64,000 nucleotides of DNA from Verrucomicrobiales bacterium (GTDB lineage: Bacteria > Verrucomicrobiota > Verrucomicrobiia > Verrucomicrobiales > DEV007), in contig JANQVJ010000077.1 in the NCBI GenBank assembly GCA_030730365.1, positions 47,801 through 111,800 of the forward strand, read 5' to 3'. Both the position numbers and the translations under genes were made by a program. Every line of letters begins with the position of its first letter. Position 1 is the stretch's first letter. Below, piece after piece: positions 1-8,866 of the stretch. Below the pieces are notes generated by a model. It did not search any database. It was not told where the DNA came from and saw only the letters and a list, made by a program, of their open reading frames with translations.

Positions 1-3000
1 CCCTCGCCTTTTCCCTCGCCTTTTCCCTCGCCTTCCCCTTTGCCACCCTTGGCTTCGACGAGTCCTTCGGCCTCACTTTCGCCTTCTCCCTGACCTTTTC
101 CTTTGCCTTTACCTTTCCCGTCTCCGGGTTGAGTGCCTTCTTCACCTTCACCGGGAGTCTCACCTATCCCGGCCATTTCGGCCGGACCTTTGCCTTTGGC
201 CTTGCCCTCACCGGGCTCTTCGCCCTCGGCTTTGCCCTTACCTTTTTCTTTTTGCTCGCCTGACCCTGTCTGGTCGGCGACTTGCCCCTCTCTGGTCTCC
301 GCGTCGGTCTCCGCGTCGGTCCCTTCTTTGCCGCCGAGGCGGTCGGTTTCGGCTTTAGTTTCTTCGATGAGTTTGTCGAGTTCGCTCCGCGCCAGACGCA
401 TGGCGTCGGCTTCGTTCCCGAGGACTTTCTCGGCGGCGGCTTCGACGTTTTTCTTGAGTTCCTCGATCCCGCGGGCGGCGGCCTGCTCGGCGGCTTTGGC
501 CTGTTCGGCGCGATTGTAAAAAGTAAGATCCCGCGCTTCGGCGAGGGATTCACCGACCTGATTCATCATCGTCTGGCGCACCGTCTCGTAGAGAGCATCA
601 GAGAGGAGCGGCTCGGAGACTTCGGACTGCTCGCTGAGCGTGCGCATCTGTTCGACGACTTCCTCGAGCTTCGTCGCCTGATCGGCGAGCGACTGGGCGA
701 GATCACCACGCTCGCGCTGGGCTGTGGTGTCAAAGTCCTGATCGGCGGGCTCTCCGCTCATTTTTTCCACGGCTTCACCAACGGCCTCCTGCTGCTCGGC
801 GAGAGCACGGGTGGCGTCGCGCAGGGCTTTCATCTCACCGGCGAACTGGCGCGAGGTCTTTTCGCGGAATTCCTCCTGCATCTCTTCGAGTTGCTCCTGC
901 GCACGGGTCGCGGAGTTGGTCGCCTCGGTGAGTTCACCCGACTCAAGATTCTCGGCAGTCTCGCGAATGTTCTCGCGGGTCTCGTCGAGCTTCTCTTTTT
1001 CTTCGCTCATATTGGCGCGGTTCTCCTCGGAGTCCATGCGCTCGGAGAGGTCGTCGACTTCGCGGAGCAGTTCGCGTTGCTCTTCCTCGAGGCGTTTGAG
1101 CTGCCGCTCGATCTCGGCTTTTTTCTCTTCGGAAGCGTTTTGAAGCTGATTCTCAAGTTCTTTGATCTTCTCGGCAATGGCCTCCTGACGGCGGGCGAGG
1201 TCTTTGAGTTTCGAGAGAACAGCGAGATTCTCCTTTTGCTCGGCAGTCTCGGCGGGATCCTGGGCGACGGAGTTCTCCTCGTATTTCAGCTCTTTTTGCT
1301 CGAGCTCGAGGTTCATGTTCTGCTGCTCACGCTCCTGCGACTGGCTGGGAGACTGGCTCTTCGACATGGAAATCTCCATCTCGCGGGCGCGGGCCTCGAT
1401 GAGCTTGGCGTAGGCGGCGACGGCTTTGCCATGGGCGGGACGCAGACCGGCGAGGTTTTCTTTTTCCACCATCGCAACAAGCTCGGTGACGGTGGCATTC
1501 ATCTCTTCGCGGGCCTGCTGAAAAATTTCGCGCAGCTCGGGATCTTCGGATTTCTCGATGGTCTCTTCGGTCTTCGCAATGACGACCTGCTGGGACTCTA
1601 ACACGACATCAATATCATCGGCGAGGGCTTCGAAGTCCCTGCCCGACTCGTGATCACGGATGAGCTTCCAGGCGGCGTTGACGATGTCTTTCTGGATCTT
1701 GATGAGTTCGCCGGCCTCGCCGCCGCCGGGAGAGCCCTCACCGCTCTGGGGCGACCCTTCGCGGACGATCTCTTCGAAGAGGCGCACCTCGGCAAAAAAC
1801 ATGTCGCTCGCGGTGCGGCGCTTGTTCCCGTCGCGATCAATGTCTTCGGCCCAGAAATAGTAGGTGATGAGATCGCGCTCTTTGGCGCGGAGAGTCTCGA
1901 CGTCGATAAGGGTGCTGAGGAGATGCGTTTCATTTCCCGGCATGGCTTTGTCGCTGAGCGGCACCTCGGTCTCTTCACCTCTGAAGGTATAGCTCATCCC
2001 GGTGGCGAGGACTTCGACGTCGTCCCAGACTTCGGCCTCGAGGGGGAGTTCCTGCAGGGCGGAGACTTCGAAATCGCGACCCGGAAAAGTGAGCTTGATC
2101 TTCGGGGGCAGGTTTTTGTTCACGTTCACGGTGAGCCAGGGCGGGCGCTGGTTGCCGCGGTCTTTGTCGTCAACGAGGTGGACGCGGTAGCGCTGCGTCT
2201 CGGCTGGCTTGTGCGAGGCAAGCATGACGGCGGCGTCGGCAGGATCGGGCGTGAGGGCGATGATGTCTCCGTCTTCGCCGAAAAGTTCACCGGCAACGAC
2301 GGGCTTGTTCACGGTGAGTCGCCAGGCCACCTCGGATCCCTCCATCACGGTGATCTTGCGGGTGTCGGGGATCTCGATTTTTTGCCCACCGAGGTAGGCG
2401 GGCGGGGTCACGGTGGCATCGGCTTTGCCGAGGGCGGGAAATTCAAAAGTGGTGATGGCGAAGTCGGTCGACTTGGCGGCTTCGTAGTCGATGCGGTAGG
2501 TGCCGTCAGCCTCGACTTTCGGGATGAGGGCGGAAAAAACAGTGTCGTCGAGCCCGACGTTCATGGGGATGCGGGTCTCGCCGGCGGCGGTGGTGTGGAC
2601 GAGGAGGGCGGCGGCCGGAGCGCGGCCGGCAAAGGTGGCCTCAACGACGAGTCGCGAGCCTTTTTCGAGCTCAATATCGCCGGGGGTGACGCTGATTTCG
2701 ACTCCGACAAGGGGCGGCGTTTTTTCTTCGGTCGTGCCGGTCGCGAGTTCAGGCTTGACCCCGAGTGGAGCCTGTCCGAGGAGGAACCAGAGGGAGACAA
2801 AGAGACCGATGACGCCAGCGACCTGCCCCCAACCGGCGGCGGCGAGGCGCTTTTCGGAAACCTGGCGCACCCAGCGATTTTTGATGGCGTGCTCGGAGAT
2901 CTCACCGAGGAGACGCTTTTGCAAAAAGCCGAGTTCGCCGCCGGGGCCTGGCTTCTGATCCATCGCGGCGAGCAAGGCGGCGCGCAGGTCGGGGTGCTTT

Positions 3001-3266
3001 TCCTCGATGCGCCGGGCAAGCTCGCGCAGGTCAGGCTTGCTGCGGTCGATGAGGGCGAGCCCGACGAGGGTGGTGATAATGAGCGTGGCAACAAGCCCGA
3101 GGACAGCCCACCAGGACCACCATCCGGCGATGGCGGAGAGGGCCGCGAGTCCCGCAAAACCGGCCACGGCGGTGAGGAGCACGGCGATGAAGAGGTGCCG
3201 GCGGCGCAGATGCATCTCCGCGGCGATGACGGGTCCTAGACAGGTGCCGAGCAGTTTCTGAATCAT
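1..3266 (-). CDS. DUF4175-like large membrane-anchored coiled-coil protein (partial, runs off left edge)
   Basis: One minus-strand frame stays open from an ATG at 3266 to the window edge (about 1,088 codons, no stop), so the C-terminus is missing. The N-terminus has two hydrophobic segments (roughly residues 25-65) and a third near residue 135, an arrangement like DUF4175 proteins. Beta-rich, Ig-like sequence follows to about residue 480, then a long Glu/Lys/Gln-rich coiled coil, then a low-complexity tail of Gly-Lys-Gly and Gly-Glu-Gly units near the edge. It lies 64 bp downstream of the BatA/VWA gene on the same strand; in PVC bacteria DUF4175-type and BatA-type genes often sit together with MoxR and DUF58 genes, but those two are not seen here. 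The long plus-strand frames over this region are antisense shadows. Family assignment is by architecture only. Confidence 0.72.
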   Translation of the reverse strand, partial: MIQKLLGTCLGPVIAAEMHLRRRHLFIAVLLTAVAGFAGLAALSAIAGWWSWWAVLGLVATLIITTLVGLALIDRSKPDLRELARRIEEKHPDLRAALLAAMDQKPGPGGELGFLQKRLLGEISEHAIKNRWVRQVSEKRLAAAGWGQVAGVIGLFVSLWFLLGQAPLGVKPELATGTTEEKTPPLVGVEISVTPGDIELEKGSRLVVEATFAGRAPAAALLVHTTAAGETRIPMNVGLDDTVFSALIPKVEADGTYRIDYEAAKSTDFAITTFEFPALGKADATVTPPAYLGGQKIEIPDTRKITVMEGSEVAWRLTVNKPVVAGELFGEDGDIIALTPDPADAAVMLASHKPAETQRYRVHLVDDKDRGNQRPPWLTVNVNKNLPPKIKLTFPGRDFEVSALQELPLEAEVWDDVEVLATGMSYTFRGEETEVPLSDKAMPGNETHLLSTLIDVETLRAKERDLITYYFWAEDIDRDGNKRRTASDMFFAEVRLFEEIVREGSPQSGEGSPGGGEAGELIKIQKDIVNAAWKLIRDHESGRDFEALADDIDVVLESQQVVIAKTEETIEKSEDPELREIFQQAREEMNATVTELVAMVEKENLAGLRPAHGKAVAAYAKLIEARAREMEISMSKSQSPSQSQEREQQNMNLELEQKELKYEENSVAQDPAETAEQKENLAVLSKLKDLARRQEAIAEKIKELENQLQNASEEKKAEIERQLKRLEEEQRELLREVDDLSERMDSEENRANMSEEKEKLDETRENIRETAENLESGELTEATNSATRAQEQLEEMQEEFREKTSRQFAGEMKALRDATRALAEQQEAVGEAVEKMSGEPADQDFDTTAQRERGDLAQSLADQATKLEEVVEQMRTLSEQSEVSEPLLSDALYETVRQTMMNQVGESLAEARDLTFYNRAEQAKAAEQAAARGIEELKKNVEAAAEKVLGNEADAMRLARSELDKLIEETKAETDRLGGKEGTDAETDAETREGQVADQTGSGEQKEKGKGKAEGEEPGEGKAKGKGPAEMAGIGETPGEGEEGTQPGDGKGKGKGKGQGEGESEAEGLVEAKGGKGEGEGKGEGKGE

Positions 3267-3330
3267 GGGAGGCCGGAGTTTAAGTTTAAAGTTCCAAGTT
3301 CAAAGTTTCAGGTTTGAGCGACTCAGGTTT

Positions 3331-5358
3331 TCAGGAGTTGGGCTGGGGTTCCAACGTGGAACCTGAAACTTTAGACCCGGAACCCGGCGCGGAGCGCCGA
3401 CCCGCAAGCCAGGTTTCAAAGATTAATACGAGGAGGGCGACGAGGATGAGCCATTTCCAGAGCTTTTGAGTCTCCTCTTTCTGCTCGGCTTCGACACGAA
3501 TCTTCTCTGATCCGCTCAATTCCGGCCCGACGACGGGGGCGGACGCGTCGAGCAGGGGGATGCCGAGGGCGGCAAAATCGACGGCGGGATCGAAGGCAAA
3601 GGTCCGTCCCTCGGAGGGATCGAGATTGACGGCGAGGAGGAGCTTTTGCCCGCCTTTTTCCTCTTCGTAAAAGCCGGGCTTCGTGTGGACGGTCTCGCCG
3701 ACGTAGAGGGTCGGGGCCGAGCGGATGCTGTAGCCGGCGTGGTCGAAGATGGAGTAAAGCAGCGGCACGAACTTGGAGGAAAGAGCGAGCTGGCTTTCCT
3801 CGGGCCGCCATCCGGCAAGGAAGGCGAAGACGGCGCCCTCGCCAATGCGGTGTTCAAGGATGGCGGGCGACTCGTCATCGAACGTAGCAACGACGCGCGA
3901 GGTCGCGGACGGGGTCATGACGAGCTGACGGTGTTTCCAGAACCGGATCTTCGTGAAGTCGCGGATCTGGGCCCGGGCGAAGGGCTGCAGAACGGGGTGG
4001 TCAAAGTCGAGATTGGCGAGGAGGGCGTAGTCCTTCACCTCGGCCTCGCCAAGTTTCCAGTCGGCCTGACCGGTGAGGGCGGCAAAGGCGTCAGACCCCG
4101 TTGCCTCTGAGGGCAGGGCGAGGACGAGTCCGCCTTTTTCGGCGAAGCCGCGCAACTCCGCCCCGGTCTCGGGCGTCCAGGCACCGGTCACGACGACCAC
4201 TTCATGCGCGGCGAGTTCGGCCGCGGCGAGGGTCTCGGAAGTGGTCACGAGCGGCGTCAGGGCCGGAGTCGGCTGGAGGGCGCGACGCAGGTAAAAGAGG
4301 GGCGAACCGGCACTGTCGGCCTCACTCTCGGACCCGAGAAAGAGGATGCGGAGGGGGCGCGGCTGCACAGGAGAGACGTGGACTTCGTTGTCAAAGGGAT
4401 GGGCATCGCCGGTGACGACGAGAGTGCCGCGGGTCGCGTCGGCGGGGCGCGGCGGTGTCGAAAGAATGCGGCCGGTCCCGGGGGCGACGAGCGTCTCGAG
4501 GGCGGTCCCGGGATGGTCTTTCCAGGCGAGGGTGACGGAGGGGCTGTCCGAGTCTGCGGAGTTCGTGATGCGCACGCGATAGACCTCGGCCTCGTCGACG
4601 TTCGAGCGCGGAGGAGTCGCGGCGAGAGCGAGAGAGAGATTGCCTGGCTTTTCCACGGCGAGGGGGAGGCATCGCACCGGGACGTCGGCAGACCAGGGAT
4701 TTTCGTTGAGACGGTCGCGCTTTGCGCCCTCCTGAAAATCACTGATGAGGACGATCTCGCGGTGGTCGGCGGGGACGGAGGTGTCGGCCCCGAGGAGGAG
4801 ATTTGCCGCCGTGACCATGGCCACGCCGAGGTCGCTCCCGCGCCAGCCGGGGAGGGCGGCGGGTTGGGCGGCGAGTTCGTCAAAGGCGGAGAGGCGGGCG
4901 CCGCTCCCGAGTCCAGCGAGAGCGGGTAGATCGGCGGCGAGATGGAAATCTTCGTCAAAAAAGGCGATGGCGACCTCGTCGGTGCTCCCGTAGCGACCTA
5001 TCGCCTCGCGGGCGGCGGCGAGCGAGGCCTCGCGGAGACCGTCGCGCTGCATTGAGGCGCTGCGGTCGAGGAGGATGACGGCGCGGGTGAGCAGGGTCTC
5101 TTCGGAAGGCAACTTCACCGAGGCGAGGAAGGGACGGCCAAAGGCAAAAGCGAGCAGCAGGATCGCGAGGCAGCGCAGGGCGAGGAGAAGGAGATGCTCG
5201 AGCCGGGTGCGCCGCGTGACCCGCTCGGGCGACTTTGCGAGGAACATGAGCGAACTGAACTCCATGTGCTCCTTCGGCGGGCGACGGCGCAGATGCAACA
5301 GGATCGGCCCCGCGATGGCGGCAACCCCGAGAAGATAGAGCGGGAAAAGGAAACTCAC
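3331..5358 (-). CDS. BatA-domain / von Willebrand factor A membrane protein
   Basis: The protein starts with the hydrophobic BatA (aerotolerance regulator N-terminal) segment, SFLFPLYLLGVAAIAGPILL, followed by a basic stretch and a second membrane segment. A VWA domain follows with the metal-binding motif DRSAS (in ILLDRSASM). A beta-rich middle and a C-terminal membrane helix near LWKWLILVALLVLIFE complete it. The frame extends upstream to an ATG at 5445, but those 29 residues look unrelated to the family, so the GTG at 5358 was chosen. The 5445 ATG does overlap the preceding remnant's stop as ATGA, so it cannot be excluded. In this family the VWA domain is thought to assemble envelope complexes with MoxR ATPases. 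The DUF4175-like gene lies 64 bp downstream and is probably co-transcribed. Confidence 0.8.
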   Translation of the reverse strand: MSFLFPLYLLGVAAIAGPILLHLRRRPPKEHMEFSSLMFLAKSPERVTRRTRLEHLLLLALRCLAILLLAFAFGRPFLASVKLPSEETLLTRAVILLDRSASMQRDGLREASLAAAREAIGRYGSTDEVAIAFFDEDFHLAADLPALAGLGSGARLSAFDELAAQPAALPGWRGSDLGVAMVTAANLLLGADTSVPADHREIVLISDFQEGAKRDRLNENPWSADVPVRCLPLAVEKPGNLSLALAATPPRSNVDEAEVYRVRITNSADSDSPSVTLAWKDHPGTALETLVAPGTGRILSTPPRPADATRGTLVVTGDAHPFDNEVHVSPVQPRPLRILFLGSESEADSAGSPLFYLRRALQPTPALTPLVTTSETLAAAELAAHEVVVVTGAWTPETGAELRGFAEKGGLVLALPSEATGSDAFAALTGQADWKLGEAEVKDYALLANLDFDHPVLQPFARAQIRDFTKIRFWKHRQLVMTPSATSRVVATFDDESPAILEHRIGEGAVFAFLAGWRPEESQLALSSKFVPLLYSIFDHAGYSIRSAPTLYVGETVHTKPGFYEEEKGGQKLLLAVNLDPSEGRTFAFDPAVDFAALGIPLLDASAPVVGPELSGSEKIRVEAEQKEETQKLWKWLILVALLVLIFETWLAGRRSAPGSGSKVSGSTLEPQPNS

Positions 5359-5441
5359 GGCGATAGGAACCCTGCCATGTTTTGGGAATCGAGGCGAGGA
5401 CGTTTTTGCGGCGGGAATGGAGTAGGTCTCACCCGTGCGGA

Positions 5442-5690
5442 TCATCCAAGCACGCCTGGAGACGCGAACGCGAGGTCTCCGGGCGAAAGATCAATTTCAT
5501 CGACCCCGGGAGACGGCTCGGGAGAATCAAAGATGACCCGCTCATATGCGAAGATGAGGATGACAGCGTAGGGAGTGCCGGTAGCTTCAAGAGCCGTGGC
5601 GGCGAATTTGAGGCGATCTTTGACTTTTTCGATGCCTTCGCTCATGCGCTCCCATGACACGGGGCCTAGTGCCGCTGCGGGCGGATTCAT
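5442..5690 (-). pseudogene. Remnant of a nucleotidyltransferase-like gene
   Basis: The 82-codon frame begins like a minimal-nucleotidyltransferase family common in Planctomycetes and Verrucomicrobia: KVKDRLKFAATALEATGTPY followed by AV. In intact members the next residues are the glycine-rich VGGNAVA segment and the DVD metal site. Here the sequence jumps to IFAYERVIFDSPEPSPGVDE, which looks like the later part of the same family, and then stops early. I read this as an internal deletion plus C-terminal loss. No catalytic residues remain. The stop overlaps a possible ATG of the VWA gene. The family call is from memory of the pattern and was not searched. Confidence 0.42.
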
Positions 5691-5718
5691 AAGGGGTATA
5701 TACGGCTATTTGTGGGCC

Positions 5719-5880
5719 ATGGCGACGACGGTGATCGTGCTGCTGACGCTGGAAGCGGCGGCGCTCATCGTGCTGCTCGGTGCTCAGGTCATCGCCGATG
5801 TGCAGCGCAGCCAGTCGTCAGGGACGCCGTGGCATGAGGATCCGGATGACGTGGAGGGCGCTCCAGCGTCAGTGACTTAG
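5719..5880 (+). CDS. Possible small single-pass membrane protein
   Basis: A 53-residue frame from ATG 5719 begins MATTVIVLLTLEAAALIVLL, a clear hydrophobic helix, and ends in an acidic, polar tail (HEDPDDVEGAPAS). It occupies an otherwise empty 260-bp gap between divergent genes. There is no strong ribosome-binding site and no recognised family. It could be a real small membrane protein or a chance frame in GC-rich DNA. Confidence 0.35.
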   Translation: MATTVIVLLTLEAAALIVLLGAQVIADVQRSQSSGTPWHEDPDDVEGAPASVT

Positions 5881-5950
5881 GAAACGAACCAGGACAAATC
5901 ATTACCCTTTTCCCGCTCCGCCTGTAGTCTTCCCGTCCACCACCCCATTG

Positions 5951-6958
5951 ATGAATCCCGCTCTCGAAACCCTGCTCCTTGCCTTTTCCGGATCCGACCC
6001 GCTCCCGGTTCCGGACCGCGCTCTTTTTATCGGTGCCGAACCGCACCCCGACTTCGCCACCTGGCCCGGGCTGACCGGATGGCAACCCATCAAACACCGC
6101 GCCGAGGGCTGGGACAAAGCCGGCCTCACCCGCGTCGACGATCTCCCGGAAGGTCGCTGGCCCGTCGTCCTCGTGCTGCCGGGCAAGTCCCGCGACGAAG
6201 TCCTCGCCTCTTTCGCGATGGCGCGTGCCCGGCTCGAGCCGGGCGGGACTCTTGTCGCCGCGATGCCGAACACGATAGGCGCGGGGCGATTTGAAAAGAA
6301 CCTCGCGAAGGCCACGGGATCGATCCGGTCCATTCAGAAAAACAAATGCCGCGCCTTCTACGCTACCGAGGACGGGAGCTGGGACGAGACACTCTTCGCC
6401 GAATGGTACGAACTAACATTATCACACCAGATTCCAGGTACGGACTACACGACCCGCGCGGGCATCTTCAGCAGCGAGCACATCGACCCCGGCTCGAAGA
6501 TGCTCGTCGATCACCTCCCCGGGAACCTCAGCGGTCGAGTCGCCGATCTCGGGGGCGGCTGGGGATTCCTCTCAGCCGAGGCGCTGCGTCGCTCACCTAA
6601 GATCAAAGAACTCGACCTTTTCGAATCCGACGCCCGCGCCCTCGACTGTGCCCGACTCAATCTCACCGGAGACGCCCGGGTCTCGTATCACTGGCACGAT
6701 GTTGTGAATGGTCTCCCCGGGAGCTACGATGTCATCCTGATGAATCCGCCCTTTCACACCGGCCACGCCACCCGCATCGATCTGGGGAAAGCCTTCATTA
6801 AGACCGCAGCCGCCTCCCTTCGCCGGGGAGGCGTGCTCTACCTCGTCGCGAATCGCCAGCTCCCCTACGAGGCGGTCCTCGAGGAGGGAGGCCTCACCTT
6901 CCGCCGTGTCGCCGAGGACAAAACCTACAAACTCATCATCGCCGAAAAGCGTGGATGA
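5951..6958 (+). CDS. RsmC-like class I SAM-dependent methyltransferase
   Basis: The 335-residue protein has the two-part layout of RsmC/RlmG methyltransferases, which make m2G in rRNA: a degenerate N-terminal methyltransferase-like half, then a catalytic half. The catalytic half has SAM motif I VADLGGGWGFLS (near residue 200), the acidic motif DLFESD, and the base-methylation motif NPPFHTG near residue 260. That NPPF motif is diagnostic for N-methylation of guanine or adenine. Start is ATG 5951; a TTG three bases earlier is also in frame. Its stop overlaps the next gene as ATGA, and that gene is a pseudouridine synthase, so both probably modify rRNA. Whether the target is 16S G1207 (RsmC) or another guanine cannot be read from sequence. 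Confidence 0.82.
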   Translation: MNPALETLLLAFSGSDPLPVPDRALFIGAEPHPDFATWPGLTGWQPIKHRAEGWDKAGLTRVDDLPEGRWPVVLVLPGKSRDEVLASFAMARARLEPGGTLVAAMPNTIGAGRFEKNLAKATGSIRSIQKNKCRAFYATEDGSWDETLFAEWYELTLSHQIPGTDYTTRAGIFSSEHIDPGSKMLVDHLPGNLSGRVADLGGGWGFLSAEALRRSPKIKELDLFESDARALDCARLNLTGDARVSYHWHDVVNGLPGSYDVILMNPPFHTGHATRIDLGKAFIKTAAASLRRGGVLYLVANRQLPYEAVLEEGGLTFRRVAEDKTYKLIIAEKRG

Positions 6959-7671
6959 AACTAGTCAAACTGCTCGCCAACCTCGGCTACGGGTCTCGCA
7001 AGGACATGCAGCGACTCATCCGCTACGGAGCCGTCACCGATGCCTCGGGTCGGGTCCTCGGGGAGAATGAGGTGCCGCCGCACGAAGAGATTCGCGTGCG
7101 CGGCGAGGCCCTCGATCCGGCTGCGCCCCTCACTCTCATCCTCAACAAACCGGCGGGCTACACGTGCAGCACCGAAGACCCCGGTGAGACGATTTACGAG
7201 CTGCTCCCGCCGCGCTTCGCCTCGCGCAATCCCAGCATCAACCCTGTCGGACGTCTTGACAAGGAGACGACCGGGCTCCTTCTCCTCACCGACGACGGGA
7301 AGCTCCTACACCGCATCATTCATCCAAAGTCCCATTGCCGGAAAGTCTATCATGCCACTCTTGATCGGCCTCTCTCGGGTAAAGAGACTGAGCTTTTCGC
7401 CTCAGGCACCCTGGTGCTGAACGGCGAGTCGAAGCCCCTCCTCCCCGCACCGCTCGAGGTGCTCGGGGAAAAGGAAGCGCTCGTAACACTCCACGAGGGA
7501 CGCTACCATCAGGTCCGGCGCATGTTCGCGGCGGCGGAAAACCATGTCGTCTCGCTGCGACGTCTTTCCATCGGCGGACTCTCGCTTCCGACCGATCTCG
7601 CCGAAGGCGAGTGGCGCGAACTCGCCCCCGACGAACTCGACGCGATCTTCGCCATCGCGGATATTGGGTGA
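6955..7671 (+). CDS. rsuA: RsuA-family rRNA pseudouridine synthase
   Basis: The 238-residue protein has an N-terminal S4-like RNA-binding domain (KLLANLGYGSRKDMQRLIRY) followed by the RsuA/RluB/E/F catalytic core. The catalytic motif is GRLDKETTGLLLLTDDG, with the essential Asp in RLD; the family motif GRYHQVRRMFAA is near residue 185. Length and single-domain core fit the small-subunit enzyme that isomerises U516 in 16S rRNA, though RluE/RluF-type specificity is possible. It overlaps the upstream methyltransferase by 4 bp and the downstream gene by 1 bp (TGATG), so the three are almost certainly one translationally coupled operon. Confidence 0.88.
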   Translation: MKLVKLLANLGYGSRKDMQRLIRYGAVTDASGRVLGENEVPPHEEIRVRGEALDPAAPLTLILNKPAGYTCSTEDPGETIYELLPPRFASRNPSINPVGRLDKETTGLLLLTDDGKLLHRIIHPKSHCRKVYHATLDRPLSGKETELFASGTLVLNGESKPLLPAPLEVLGEKEALVTLHEGRYHQVRRMFAAAENHVVSLRRLSIGGLSLPTDLAEGEWRELAPDELDAIFAIADIG

Positions 7672-8801
7672 TGCTCCGCTTTTCTTTGCTCATTCTCGGC
7701 CCGTTCCTCGCCTCCGCTCTCCACGCCGCGCCCATTGAGCGGATCTGGCTTACCCATGCGGTCAATGATAGCTCGAGGATCACCGTGAACTGGGAGACTA
7801 CTCAGCCCGGGCCCTCTCTCGTCGAATTTGGGAAGGACGAGTCGCTCGGCAAAGAAGCGCGCTCTCAGGAACCCGTCACTCTCCACCATATCGAAATCGT
7901 GCTCGCTCCCGACGTGCCACGACATTACTACCGCGTCCGCAGCGGGGCCGACGAATCGGCGATTCATTCCTTCAAAGGCTACCGCGGCGGGACGATACGC
8001 GTCGGCGTCTTCGCCGATCGCGGGTATGCGCGGGACCGCGATCTCTCCATCCTCGTAAAAGAAGACCTCCACCTCCTCCTCAGCGGCGGCGACAATGTCG
8101 CCAGTCTCCACGAAAAGGGGATCGAGGGAACGAAGGCCTTCAGCAATCTCATCGACTCGCAGGGCGATCTCTTTCGCGGCACTCCCTTCATGCCCGTCCT
8201 CGGAAATCACGATAGAGAGATCACCCCGCGCGGGCCCGAGCCCCCGGCGCACCCGGTCTACGACATCGAGGCGACCGCCTATCGCCGCTTTTTTTCCCTA
8301 CCGGACGAGGGATGGATGTGGCGCTTCGACCTGCCCGACTACGGAGCGCGCTTCCTCGCCCTCGATGCAAATCACGTGAGCGACGCCGGGACGACCTGGC
8401 AGACGAATCAGCCCGTGACGAAGGACGCCGTCCAACACCTCTGGTATGCCGCGGAAGTAGCCCGCCGCGACGCTCCATTTGTCATCACCGTGAACAACGA
8501 ACGCAATGCCACCATGCGCGGCTACGACGGCGGAGTCTGGGCTCCCTTCTTTCAGCAGTCCAGCGCGGTCATCACCGGCTACGGCTACTTCGGCGAACGC
8601 GCTGAAGTCGATGGCGTTCCCTATTTCAACACCTGCCTCAAGGGCAACGGGGACCTCTACAAAGACCCAAAATCAGCCTTCGTGACGCAGGAGGACAACT
8701 ATCTCCTCCTCACCTTCACCAAAAATTCGCCCGCAATGACCATCATGATCAAAAATATGCGCGGCGAGACCCTCGACACACGGGTCATCAAAAAGAGATA
8801 G
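7671..8801 (+). CDS. Secreted purple-acid-phosphatase-like metallophosphoesterase with degenerate metal site
   Basis: Start ATG 7671 overlaps the upstream stop and gives a signal peptide, MLRFSLLILGPFLASALHAA. Residues ~22-105 form the fibronectin-III-like domain seen before purple acid phosphatases (RITVNWETTQPG). The catalytic core keeps Asp116 (FADRG), Asp141 (SGGDN) and Asn179-His180 (GNHD). The later ligands are lost: the expected His of motif IV is in VNNERN (residues ~274-279), and the final GHxH is GYGY (303-306). Three histidines that normally bind the two metals are therefore absent. The protein may be a catalytically dead binding protein or use another metal arrangement. An earlier in-frame ATG at 7611 would lie inside rsuA and lacks a signal peptide. 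Confidence 0.78.
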   Translation: MLRFSLLILGPFLASALHAAPIERIWLTHAVNDSSRITVNWETTQPGPSLVEFGKDESLGKEARSQEPVTLHHIEIVLAPDVPRHYYRVRSGADESAIHSFKGYRGGTIRVGVFADRGYARDRDLSILVKEDLHLLLSGGDNVASLHEKGIEGTKAFSNLIDSQGDLFRGTPFMPVLGNHDREITPRGPEPPAHPVYDIEATAYRRFFSLPDEGWMWRFDLPDYGARFLALDANHVSDAGTTWQTNQPVTKDAVQHLWYAAEVARRDAPFVITVNNERNATMRGYDGGVWAPFFQQSSAVITGYGYFGERAEVDGVPYFNTCLKGNGDLYKDPKSAFVTQEDNYLLLTFTKNSPAMTIMIKNMRGETLDTRVIKKR

Positions 8802-8866
8802 CCCCCTGCCTCATGGCCCGCGACAGGGACGCAGCCATCGCCATCGCCAGAGTCAGCATCACTCCA

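Noticed and set aside
282-3239. Two long plus-strand frames (282-1601 and 1650-3239)
   Set aside because: They are antisense to the open minus-strand DUF4175-like gene and have the biased, Gly/Leu/Phe/Asp-rich composition of GC-rich shadow frames. No domain is recognisable.
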